This document shows positions 8,910 to 16,177 of a stretch of DNA of 24,337 nucleotides, one piece after another (the stretch's first letter is position 1; each line of letters opens with the position of its first letter). The DNA lies in NCBI GenBank assembly GCA_900768105.1, contig CAAGBQ010000049.1, positions 1 through 24,337 of the forward strand. Reading direction: 5' to 3'. The notes beneath the pieces are model-generated. The model worked only from the letters and a program-made list of their open reading frames with translations. It searched no databases and was not told the DNA's origin. The translations under genes were made by a program, and so were the position numbers. Source of the DNA: Oscillospiraceae bacterium. Its GTDB lineage: Bacteria; Bacillota; Clostridia; Oscillospirales; Ruminococcaceae.

Positions 8910-8926
8910 GAGGAAGTGACAAATTG
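8910..8926 (+). promoter_or_regulatory. Ribosome binding site that selects the TTG start of smc
   Basis: GAGGAAG (8910-8916) lies about 9 bases before the TTG at 8924. An earlier in-frame TTG at 8849 would add 25 residues not seen in SMC proteins and has no Shine-Dalgarno sequence. The later start gives MFLKYLELQGFKSFPDKT, which matches the family N-terminus. Confidence 0.65.
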
Positions 8927-11900
8927 TTTTTAAAATATCTTGAGCTTCAGGGCTTCAAATCATTTCCCGATAAAACCCGCCTTAATTTCGGCCGCGGCAT
9001 GACCGCCGTAGTAGGTCCGAACGGAAGCGGAAAAAGTAATATCAGCGACGCGGTGCGCTGGGTTTTGGGCGAACAATCCACAAAGGCGCTTCGCGGTGCA
9101 AAAATGGAGGATGTTATTTTTAACGGAACCGCCCTGCGCCATGCTCACGGCTTTGCGGAAGTGCGCCTTTGCCTCGATAACGCCGACAGAAGCCTTCCGG
9201 TAGATAACGACGAAGTCGTCATCTCCAGAAAATACTATCGCAACGGCGAAAGCGAATATCGCATTTGCGAAAAGGTGTGCCGCCTTAAAGATGTGAACGA
9301 GCTTTTTATGGATACCGGTCTTGGCCGCGACGGATATTCCCTTATCGGTCAGGGCAAAATTTCCGAAATAGTCGGCGCAAAGCCAAACCAGCGCCGCGAG
9401 ATTTTTGAAGAGGCCTCCGGCATTTCAAAATTTCGCTATCGCAAGGAGGAAGCCGAACGCAGCCTTGGCAAAGCGGACGATAACCTTTTGCGCCTGCGGG
9501 ATATACTTGCCGGACTTGAGGAACGGGTCGGGCCCCTTTTGGAGCAATCCGAAAAGGCAAAAAAATTTATTGAGCTTTCCGACGAGAAAAAGACCCTTGA
9601 AATTTCCCTTTGGATGCGCCGCCTTCACTATCTTAAAGCCCAACTTGCGGAGCAAAACGGGACCATTTCCGCATATCAGGCGGAATATGACTCTCTTGAT
9701 GATGAATACAACAAAGCGGAGGAGCGCATGGGCGCTATCTCCGAGGAAATCCGCGGGATAGACGCCGCCGTTGAGCAGCGCAGAATCTCCGTTTCTCAAA
9801 ATAAGGACGCTGTCGGCAAAATGAAAACCGACGGCTCCGTTTTTGAAAACGAAATCAAGCACAACAGCGAAAGCATCGCAAAGCTTGATAAGGAAATCGG
9901 CGAGCTTTCCGCTTCCGAAAGCGAGAGCGAAAATGACATTGCCGAAAAACAGCGCGAGCTTGATAAAAACGGCGAGGAGCTTGCCGCCCTTTCCGAAAAA
10001 CGCGGCGTTCTTTCCGCCGCGCAAAGCGATTTGCTTTCCCGCAAAAAAAGTTTTTCCGCGGAAGCCGCAAAAAACGCCGAAGCCGCAAACGGAATAAATG
10101 CGGAGATAAACCATATCAATGTGGTGCTTGCTACCGCAAAGGGCAATATTTCGCAATACCGCGAACGCATTGAGCAGCTTTCCCTTTCTGCGGGAGAAAA
10201 AGCAAAGCTTATTGAGGAATATAAAAAAGAGCTTTCCGAAGCCGCGGCCCTGCTTGAGGAGCTTGATGACAAAGCGGAAAGCCTTAATAACAGCAAAAGC
10301 GGCATTGACATAAAGCGCAAAATTTTTTACGATAAGCTTTCCGCTCTTACCGAGCGCCGCACAAAAATTGCGCGTGAAGCGGACGCCTTTGCCCAAAGGG
10401 CAAACCTGCTCCGTGATATGGAGCGCAGCATGGAGGGCTTTGGTCAAAGCGTAAAATTTGTGCTCGACCGCGGCGCGGCGGGCGCTTTGCGCGGTATTTT
10501 GGAGCCGGTTTCAAAAATTCTTTCCGTAGACGGCAAATACAGCCTTGCTATTGAAACGGCAGCCGCCGCCGCTTTGCAAAACATTGTGGTTACCGATGAG
10601 GACGCGGCAAAGCGCGCCATAAAAATGCTTAAAGAACAGGGGCGCGGCCGCGTTACCTTTCTTCCGCTTACCTCCGTTAAGGGAAGCCGCCTTGAAGAGC
10701 GCGGCCTTTCTGCCTGCGACGGATTTATCGGCGTTGCCTGCGACCTTGTTAAATATGACCCGAAATATGAAGGCATTGTGCGCAGCGTGCTTGGCCGCAT
10801 TGCCGTTGCGGAGGACCTTGACTGCGCGGTAGCCATTGCGAAAAAATTCGGGTACAAATTCCGCATTGTCACGCTTGACGGGCAGCTTGTCAATGCCGGC
10901 GGTTCTCTTACCGGCGGTTCCAGCGTAAAATCCGCGGGACTTCTTTCCCGCAAGCAGGAAATTGACGAGCTGCTTAAAAAGGCGGAGGAAAAAAACAAAG
11001 AGCTTTCCGCAACGCAGGAGGAATACAACCGCCTTTCCGCGGATACTTCCGCCCTTGACGCGGATATTCTTGCAACGGAAAGCGAACTTCGCACCGTAGG
11101 CGAGGATAAAATCCGCGCAGAAAGTGAAAAAAAGCACATTACCATTCAGCTTTCCGACGCGGAAGCCGCAGGAAGCGAAGCCGAAGCGCAGCGCAAAAAG
11201 CTGGAAAAGGATATTTCCGAAGCGGAAAAGCGCATTGCCGAGTTTTCCGCACTTTTTGACAAAAGCGCAAAAGCAAAGGGTGAGCTTTCCGCAGAAAGCG
11301 AGCGCATAGCCGCGGCGCAGGCGGCAATCTCCGAAGAAGAAAACGACCTTTTAAAGCGGCTTGCCGCAATCAATCTTGAAGAAACAAGGCTTTCCGGCGA
11401 AGGCAAACATCTTGAAGAAAAAATTTCCGACCTTTTGCAAAGCCGCGATAACCGCGAGGAAAAAATCGCAAGCCTTTCCGCAGAAAGAAAAGAAGCGGAG
11501 CAAAAAATCGCCGAATTTAAAGAAAAAATTGCCGGCCTTTTAAAAGAGGCAGAGCGCCTTGAAAAGCTCAACGCCGTTTTTGAAGCGGAAAAAACCGCGT
11601 TGTTTGCGCGGCGGCGCGAGCTTGAACAGCGGAGCACGCATGAGCGTGAGGTCCAAAAAGGCATAGTAAAAGAGCGCGAGGACGCTTCCGTTAAGCTTAC
11701 AAGCGCCCAAGGCCGCCTTTCTGGTATGCAAAAGGAATACGACGGAATCATCAGCCAGCTTTGGGACGATTATGACATTACCTTTACCGTGGCGGAGGAG
11801 CTTGCCATAGAAATTACCGAGCCGCAAAAGGCACAGCGCCGCCTTGGCGAACTGCGCAGCAAGATAAAAGGGCTTGGCAATGTGAACCTTTCCGCCATCG

Positions 11901-12487
11901 AAGAATATAAGGAAGTAAGCGAACGCTATGAATTTTATAAGGCGCAGATTACCGATGCGGAAAAATCCCGCGACGAGCTGCGCGGCCTTATTAAAAGCCT
12001 TATGAACCAGATGCGCACAATCTTCCTTGACCGCTTTACCCAAATTGCGGGCAATTTTGCGGTGGTTTTTCGCGAGCTTTTCGGCGGCGGAGAAGGCCGC
12101 CTTGCTCTGACGGATCCGGACGATGTTTTGGAATCCGGAATCGAAATCACCGTTCAGCCGCCCGGTAAAATTATCAACAACCTTGCTTCTCTTTCCGGCG
12201 GCGAGCAAACCTTTGTTGCAATCGCAATCTACTTTGCAATTTTAAAGGTACGCCCCGCTCCGTTCTGTATTCTTGACGAAATTGAAGCTGCCCTTGATGA
12301 AGCGAATGTTGACCGCTATGCGGATTATTTGCTCCGCCTTACGGAAAACACGCAGTTTATTGCCATTACCCACCGCCGCGGCACCATGGAGCACGCGGAC
12401 AGGCTTTATGGCGTTACCATGCAGGAGGAGGGCGTTTCCAAGCTTTTGGAGCTTGCCCTTTCCGATGTTGACAATATCGAAAAGTAA
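8924..12487 (+). CDS. smc: Chromosome segregation protein SMC
   Basis: SMC is the ATPase core of bacterial condensin and works as a dimer with ScpA and ScpB to organise the nucleoid. From the TTG start it is 1187 residues, close to the family norm. Walker A is GPNGSGKS at about 31-38. Long Glu/Lys/Ala-rich coiled coils flank a hinge at about 505-667, which ends in the GGSLTGGSS loop. The C-terminal head has LSGGEQ (about 1090-1095) and Walker B FCILDEIEAALDEANV (from about 1114), with the catalytic Glu. It is complete with no frameshift. ftsY, the usual neighbour after smc in Firmicutes, is replaced by a glycosyltransferase-like gene. Coiled-coil codons are highly repetitive (Glu, Ala, Ser, Lys). 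Confidence 0.97.
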   Translation: MFLKYLELQGFKSFPDKTRLNFGRGMTAVVGPNGSGKSNISDAVRWVLGEQSTKALRGAKMEDVIFNGTALRHAHGFAEVRLCLDNADRSLPVDNDEVVISRKYYRNGESEYRICEKVCRLKDVNELFMDTGLGRDGYSLIGQGKISEIVGAKPNQRREIFEEASGISKFRYRKEEAERSLGKADDNLLRLRDILAGLEERVGPLLEQSEKAKKFIELSDEKKTLEISLWMRRLHYLKAQLAEQNGTISAYQAEYDSLDDEYNKAEERMGAISEEIRGIDAAVEQRRISVSQNKDAVGKMKTDGSVFENEIKHNSESIAKLDKEIGELSASESESENDIAEKQRELDKNGEELAALSEKRGVLSAAQSDLLSRKKSFSAEAAKNAEAANGINAEINHINVVLATAKGNISQYRERIEQLSLSAGEKAKLIEEYKKELSEAAALLEELDDKAESLNNSKSGIDIKRKIFYDKLSALTERRTKIAREADAFAQRANLLRDMERSMEGFGQSVKFVLDRGAAGALRGILEPVSKILSVDGKYSLAIETAAAAALQNIVVTDEDAAKRAIKMLKEQGRGRVTFLPLTSVKGSRLEERGLSACDGFIGVACDLVKYDPKYEGIVRSVLGRIAVAEDLDCAVAIAKKFGYKFRIVTLDGQLVNAGGSLTGGSSVKSAGLLSRKQEIDELLKKAEEKNKELSATQEEYNRLSADTSALDADILATESELRTVGEDKIRAESEKKHITIQLSDAEAAGSEAEAQRKKLEKDISEAEKRIAEFSALFDKSAKAKGELSAESERIAAAQAAISEEENDLLKRLAAINLEETRLSGEGKHLEEKISDLLQSRDNREEKIASLSAERKEAEQKIAEFKEKIAGLLKEAERLEKLNAVFEAEKTALFARRRELEQRSTHEREVQKGIVKEREDASVKLTSAQGRLSGMQKEYDGIISQLWDDYDITFTVAEELAIEITEPQKAQRRLGELRSKIKGLGNVNLSAIEEYKEVSERYEFYKAQITDAEKSRDELRGLIKSLMNQMRTIFLDRFTQIAGNFAVVFRELFGGGEGRLALTDPDDVLESGIEITVQPPGKIINNLASLSGGEQTFVAIAIYFAILKVRPAPFCILDEIEAALDEANVDRYADYLLRLTENTQFIAITHRRGTMEHADRLYGVTMQEEGVSKLLELALSDVDNIEK

Positions 12488-12523
12488 TTAAAAAAAGCGC
12501 ATAGCCGCGACCTTTTTGGAAAA

Positions 12524-12538
12524 AATATCATTGATATT
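12524..12538. repeat. 15-bp palindrome between smc and the glycosyltransferase-like gene
   Basis: AATATCA and TGATATT form a perfect palindrome around a single T, about 25 bases before the next start codon. It is AT-rich, has no T-run, and might be an operator or chance. No promoter boxes at a good spacing are visible beside it. Confidence 0.3.
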
Positions 12539-12563
12539 CTACTAAAAGGCGGAGGTAACGCTT

Positions 12564-13814
12564 TTGAACATACTTATTATTGACGATGGGCTTTTACCTT
12601 TTGATAAAAGCAAGGCAAAAGCCTTTGGAAAAACGGAGCTTTTGCGCCTTGAGCATGAAAACGCGGCTTTAATCCGCGAGCTTTCGGCGGCGTTTGCCGC
12701 CCGTGCTCAAAATGTGCTTTTTATCTCCGCCGCGGAGGACGGCTTTGCCGCGCCGGGTCATTTTGAATATTCCGGAGAGGGCGGCGTACTTTCGCTGACC
12801 GCTTCTGTGGAGGCAAAGGGCGGCAAAAACCGCTTTCCGTTTTTAAAATATACAAGCTTTTGCCGCCTTTTGCGGCAAAGCGCCGCGGTTCTTTCCGGAC
12901 TTTTTAAGCCGGACGCGGTGATTTTCGCTTCCTTTACTCCGTTTTGCGCCGCTGCTGCGGAACAGATTGCCGCCGCATCCGGTGCGGTGCTCATAGCAGC
13001 GGTTCCGTGCTCGTTTTCCGAAGCGTTCCGGCGGCTTTGCGGCGGTTTTTTCTGCGCGCCCATGCTCTCTGTGCTAAAGCGGCGTTCCGCCGCGGCGCTG
13101 CGGCGGGCGGCGGTTTTTGGCTTTTATCCAAAGCTTTTGCAAAGCTATTCCGGAGGGCGGCTTGTTGCGCCGCCGCCCGCTTTTTCGGACAAAAAGCCAA
13201 GCGAAGAAGCGGTCTTTGTTCACGATTCCATCGCCGCCCTTTCCGGCGGAGAGGTTTTTACCGTTTGCTATTGCGGGCGGCTTTCTTCCGGTCTTTCACT
13301 TGCGGCGCTTGTTTCCGCGGCAAAGGGCTTTGGAAAGCGGTTTTTGCTTGCAATAGTTGGAAACGGAGATTATAAAGCGGAGCTGCGGCGTGCCGCCCGC
13401 GAAAACGGGGTTAACGACATTTGCTTTTATGACGGCGTTCCCGAAAGGGATATTCCTTTTGTCCTTTCCGCCGCGGATGCGGTTTTTATTGCGGAAAGCA
13501 GCATTATCAAAGGTTTCGCCAATGAATACGGCGATTTTTTGCGGGCTTTTTCCGCCGCAAAGCCAACGGTCGCGGCAGTGCGTGAAAATGCAGCTTTTAT
13601 CAAAGATTGCGGCGGCGCGGTCGCCGTATCTCCGGATGACGGCGAAAGCATTGCAAAAGCCTTTTCCGCCATTGCTGCGGCGGACGGAGAAACACGCCGC
13701 CTTCTTGGAAAAGCCTGCGGCGAGTTTGCCGCAAAGCACAGCTTCAACGCCTTTGCGGAGGGCTTTTTATCCGCAGTGGACACCCTGGTTAAATCAAAGG
13801 AGAAACAGCAATGA
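12564..13814 (+). CDS. Glycosyltransferase-like protein (GT4-type, GT-B fold)
   Basis: This 416-residue protein starts at TTG, preceded by GGAGG 8 bases upstream. The N-terminal half (MNILIIDDGLLPFD ... HENAALIRELSAAFAARAQ) fits an acceptor-side Rossmann domain. The C-terminal half has LLAIVGNGDYKAELRRAA, NDICFYDGVPERDIPFVLSA, ADAVFIAES and DFLRAFSAAKPTVAAVREN, the order seen in family-4 glycosyltransferases (G-x-G near the donor site, then the ADAVF strand and the AAxKP turn). The usual EX7E motif is not clear, so activity is uncertain. It probably acts on a cell-surface glycan, but donor and acceptor are unknown. It is unusually Ala/Phe-rich. Its stop overlaps coaX by four bases, so the two are in one operon even though no functional link is known. 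Confidence 0.6.
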   Translation: MNILIIDDGLLPFDKSKAKAFGKTELLRLEHENAALIRELSAAFAARAQNVLFISAAEDGFAAPGHFEYSGEGGVLSLTASVEAKGGKNRFPFLKYTSFCRLLRQSAAVLSGLFKPDAVIFASFTPFCAAAAEQIAAASGAVLIAAVPCSFSEAFRRLCGGFFCAPMLSVLKRRSAAALRRAAVFGFYPKLLQSYSGGRLVAPPPAFSDKKPSEEAVFVHDSIAALSGGEVFTVCYCGRLSSGLSLAALVSAAKGFGKRFLLAIVGNGDYKAELRRAARENGVNDICFYDGVPERDIPFVLSAADAVFIAESSIIKGFANEYGDFLRAFSAAKPTVAAVRENAAFIKDCGGAVAVSPDDGESIAKAFSAIAAADGETRRLLGKACGEFAAKHSFNAFAEGFLSAVDTLVKSKEKQQ

Positions 13815-14584
13815 TTCTTGTTATCGACATTGGAAACACCACTATTGAATTTGGCATTTATGATAAAGCGGAGCTTATCGGCGTATTCCGCCTTGGCTCA
13901 AAGCGGGATATTTCCTCCGACGAGGTCGGGCTTTTTGCTTCGCAGTTTTTTGACCATCGCCACATCTTCATGAGCAGCATTAAGGATGTTATAATAAGCT
14001 CCGTTGTGCCGCAGCTTAATTATTCCGTAACAAGCGCAATAAAAAAATATTTTGGGCTTGACCCATATATTATCGGAGAAAATCTTTCCTGCAATATTTC
14101 CAATCTTTACGAAAATCCGAAGGATGTGGGCGCGGACCGTTTGGTGGACGCCTATGCCGCAGTCAGAAAATACGGCGCACCGCTTATTGTTGTGGATTTC
14201 GGCACGGCAACCACCTGCGACGCCGTTTCCGCAAAAGGCGAATACCTCGGCGGAATAATTTATCCGGGTATCAAAATTTCCATGGACGCGCTTTATGAAA
14301 AGGCTTCTAAACTGCCGAAAATCGAAATTGTGAAACCTGCAGCCGTCATCGGCACAAACACGGTTGCAAGTATGCAATCCGGCGCCTATCTCGGCTATCT
14401 CGGCGCAATAGAAAAAATGGTTGGCTGCATCAAAAAGGAGCTTGGACCGGAAACAAAGGTAATCGCCACCGGAGGCTTCAGCCGTCTTTTTGAAAACGAG
14501 CGCGGCCTTTTTGACTGCATCGACCAGCGTCTTCCGCTTGAGGGAATCCGCATGGTATATGAAAGCCGCCCGAAGAATATATAA
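13811..14584 (+). CDS. coaX: Type III pantothenate kinase
   Basis: CoaX phosphorylates pantothenate, the first step of coenzyme A synthesis. The 257-residue protein belongs to the ASKHA (actin-like) fold. It shows the phosphate-1 motif VIDIGNTTIEFGIYD (about 4-18), GADR (107-110) with a substrate-contact region around it, phosphate-2 motif VVDFGTATTCDAV (about 127-139) and the GGIIYPGI loop (about 147-154). The end has VIATGGFSRLF, the adenosine motif. Type III kinases lack feedback inhibition by CoA and tend to use K+ or NH4+. AAAGGAGAAA precedes the ATG, which overlaps the upstream stop by four bases. A strong terminator follows at once. Confidence 0.96.
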   Translation: MILVIDIGNTTIEFGIYDKAELIGVFRLGSKRDISSDEVGLFASQFFDHRHIFMSSIKDVIISSVVPQLNYSVTSAIKKYFGLDPYIIGENLSCNISNLYENPKDVGADRLVDAYAAVRKYGAPLIVVDFGTATTCDAVSAKGEYLGGIIYPGIKISMDALYEKASKLPKIEIVKPAAVIGTNTVASMQSGAYLGYLGAIEKMVGCIKKELGPETKVIATGGFSRLFENERGLFDCIDQRLPLEGIRMVYESRPKNI

Positions 14585-14601
14585 TTTTTTACAGATAAAA
14601 A

Positions 14602-14641
14602 CCGCAGGCTTTCCGTTTTCGGAAAGCCTGCGGCTTTTTTT
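14602..14641 (+). terminator. Strong bidirectional intrinsic terminator between coaX and rmuC
   Basis: A perfect 14-bp stem, CCGCAGGCTTTCCG (14602-14615) with CGGAAAGCCTGCGG (14620-14633), closes on a TTTT loop and is followed by a C and seven Ts. On the other strand the stem is followed by TTTTT from the A-run at 14597-14601, so it can also end rmuC. The two genes converge here, 73 bases apart. Confidence 0.93.
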
Positions 14642-14657
14642 GTTTATCCGTATGTAT

Positions 14658-16064
14658 TTATTCGCTTTCCTCCGGCAAAAGCGGCGCTTCGCCGCCCTCC
14701 ATGCCGCTGCTCAAGGCTTTAAAGCGGTTGAAGGTTACGGCAAGGCGGCGGTTATAGGATGACATTGCTCCGTCATACTGGGCGCGTGCTTTATCCAAAG
14801 AAACGCCGATGCCGTCCATATAGCTGAAGAACTTATCAAAGCGGTCGATAAGCTCCTTGCTTAATAAAGCAATCTCCTTTGCGTTTTTGCTCATTGCGTT
14901 TTCCTGCCAGCCGACGGAAACGGACTTTAGGAACGCATAGAAGGTCATGGGAGAAAGCAAAAGCACATTCTTTTCCATGGCATAGCTGAAAATTTCGCGG
15001 TCGGCAGTGAATGCGGCGGAAAGTCCGGATTCATACGGCACCACCATTGCAACCATCTCTGCGCTGCGGTCCTCGCTTTTCCAATACGCCTTTTTATAAA
15101 GGGCGTCTATATGGTTTTTAAGCGCCTTTACATGCTCCGCAAGGTGCTTTTGGCGCGCCTGCTCGTCCGTATCGTCAAGATAAAGAAGATAGGAATTCAT
15201 GGGCGCTTTGCTGTCCACGGGAATATTGCGCCCGCCGGTAAGATGAACCACCATATCCGGACGCGCGCCGTCGTTATTTACGCTTTGTTCGTCAAAGTCG
15301 ATATGCTCCACCATTCCGGAAAGCTCCGCCACCTTGCGAAGCTGCTCTTCGCCCCACCTTCCGCGTTGGGCGTTATTTTTAAGAGTGCTGCTCAACATAT
15401 CCGTGGCGTTTTTCAGTTCGCCGCTTTGCTTGCCAAGACCCTCCACCTTTTCCGAAAGGCCCGCAACTTTTTCGTGCAGAACCTTCAGGTCGTCGCCGAC
15501 GGGCTTTACTATTCCGCTGACGGCTTCGTTATTGCCTTTAAGGTTTTCCCCAAGGGTTTTGGCAAAATCGCCGAGCTTGTCATTTGCGCTTTCGAGGAAT
15601 ACCTTTGAATTGTTTTCCGCAATATCCTTTGAAAGGCTTGCAAAGGAATTTTTCATCTCGTCCTTGGATTGTTCTATCCACTTTTCAAGATGACGGTTAT
15701 TTTCCTCCGCGGCGGCTTTTTCCGCCCTTGCCACAGTAAGCAGGCGGTTAAGGTTATCCTTATCGTTATTAAGCGCGGCGTTTTCTTCCTTCAGGCTGTA
15801 AGCCTGCGCCGCAAGGTTTTTTATATCCGAATTTTTTTCGGCAATTTCCTCCCTTGCCTTTACAAGAGAATCGGCGAGGGCTTCGCATTTTTGCGAAGCG
15901 GCTTTTTCCGCATTTACCGCGGCTTCCCGCTCCCTTTTTGCAAGGTCAAGCTCCGCTTTCATCGGGGCAAGCTTTGAATTTTGAATCAAAAACGCCGCTC
16001 CGAAGCCTACAAGCAGCGCAGCTGCCGCCGCAACTATCAAAAAAGTAAGTGAAACTTCCGGCAT
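14658..16064 (-). CDS. rmuC: DNA recombination protein RmuC
   Basis: RmuC was found in E. coli as limiting inversions at short inverted repeats. It is thought to be a nuclease-fold protein, and its exact role is unclear. The 468-residue protein has one N-terminal membrane segment (about 7-27), a coiled coil (about 35-230) and the RmuC domain (about 230-450). In that domain GRWGEEQLRKVAE, RPDMVVHL and NIPVDSKAPM carry the PD-(D/E)XK-like residues (Asp270, Asp284, Lys286). A TTG six codons upstream in the same frame lies inside the Shine-Dalgarno sequence GGGAGGA, so the ATG at 16064 is the real start. A near-consensus promoter precedes it. Confidence 0.94.
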   Translation of the reverse strand: MPEVSLTFLIVAAAAALLVGFGAAFLIQNSKLAPMKAELDLAKREREAAVNAEKAASQKCEALADSLVKAREEIAEKNSDIKNLAAQAYSLKEENAALNNDKDNLNRLLTVARAEKAAAEENNRHLEKWIEQSKDEMKNSFASLSKDIAENNSKVFLESANDKLGDFAKTLGENLKGNNEAVSGIVKPVGDDLKVLHEKVAGLSEKVEGLGKQSGELKNATDMLSSTLKNNAQRGRWGEEQLRKVAELSGMVEHIDFDEQSVNNDGARPDMVVHLTGGRNIPVDSKAPMNSYLLYLDDTDEQARQKHLAEHVKALKNHIDALYKKAYWKSEDRSAEMVAMVVPYESGLSAAFTADREIFSYAMEKNVLLLSPMTFYAFLKSVSVGWQENAMSKNAKEIALLSKELIDRFDKFFSYMDGIGVSLDKARAQYDGAMSSYNRRLAVTFNRFKALSSGMEGGEAPLLPEESE

Positions 16065-16094
16065 ATTTTTTCCTCCCAAAAATTTATATATTAT

Positions 16095-16123
16095 ATTTTA
16101 CTTTAATATTGCCGCCGTGTCAA
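16095..16123 (-). promoter_or_regulatory. Sigma-A type promoter for rmuC
   Basis: On the minus strand TTGACA (16118-16123) and TAAAAT (16095-16100) are separated by 17 bases, with the rmuC ribosome binding site 17 bases beyond the -10 box. The -35 box is perfect and the -10 box matches at 5 of 6 bases. Confidence 0.75.
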
Positions 16124-16177
16124 ATGTAATAATCCGCAGGTGCAAAGCATAAATAATTCTGAAACGGAGGGAATTTT

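Noticed and set aside
16065..16079. Upstream TTG start for rmuC
   Set aside because: It lies inside the Shine-Dalgarno sequence; the ATG at 16064 is correctly spaced.
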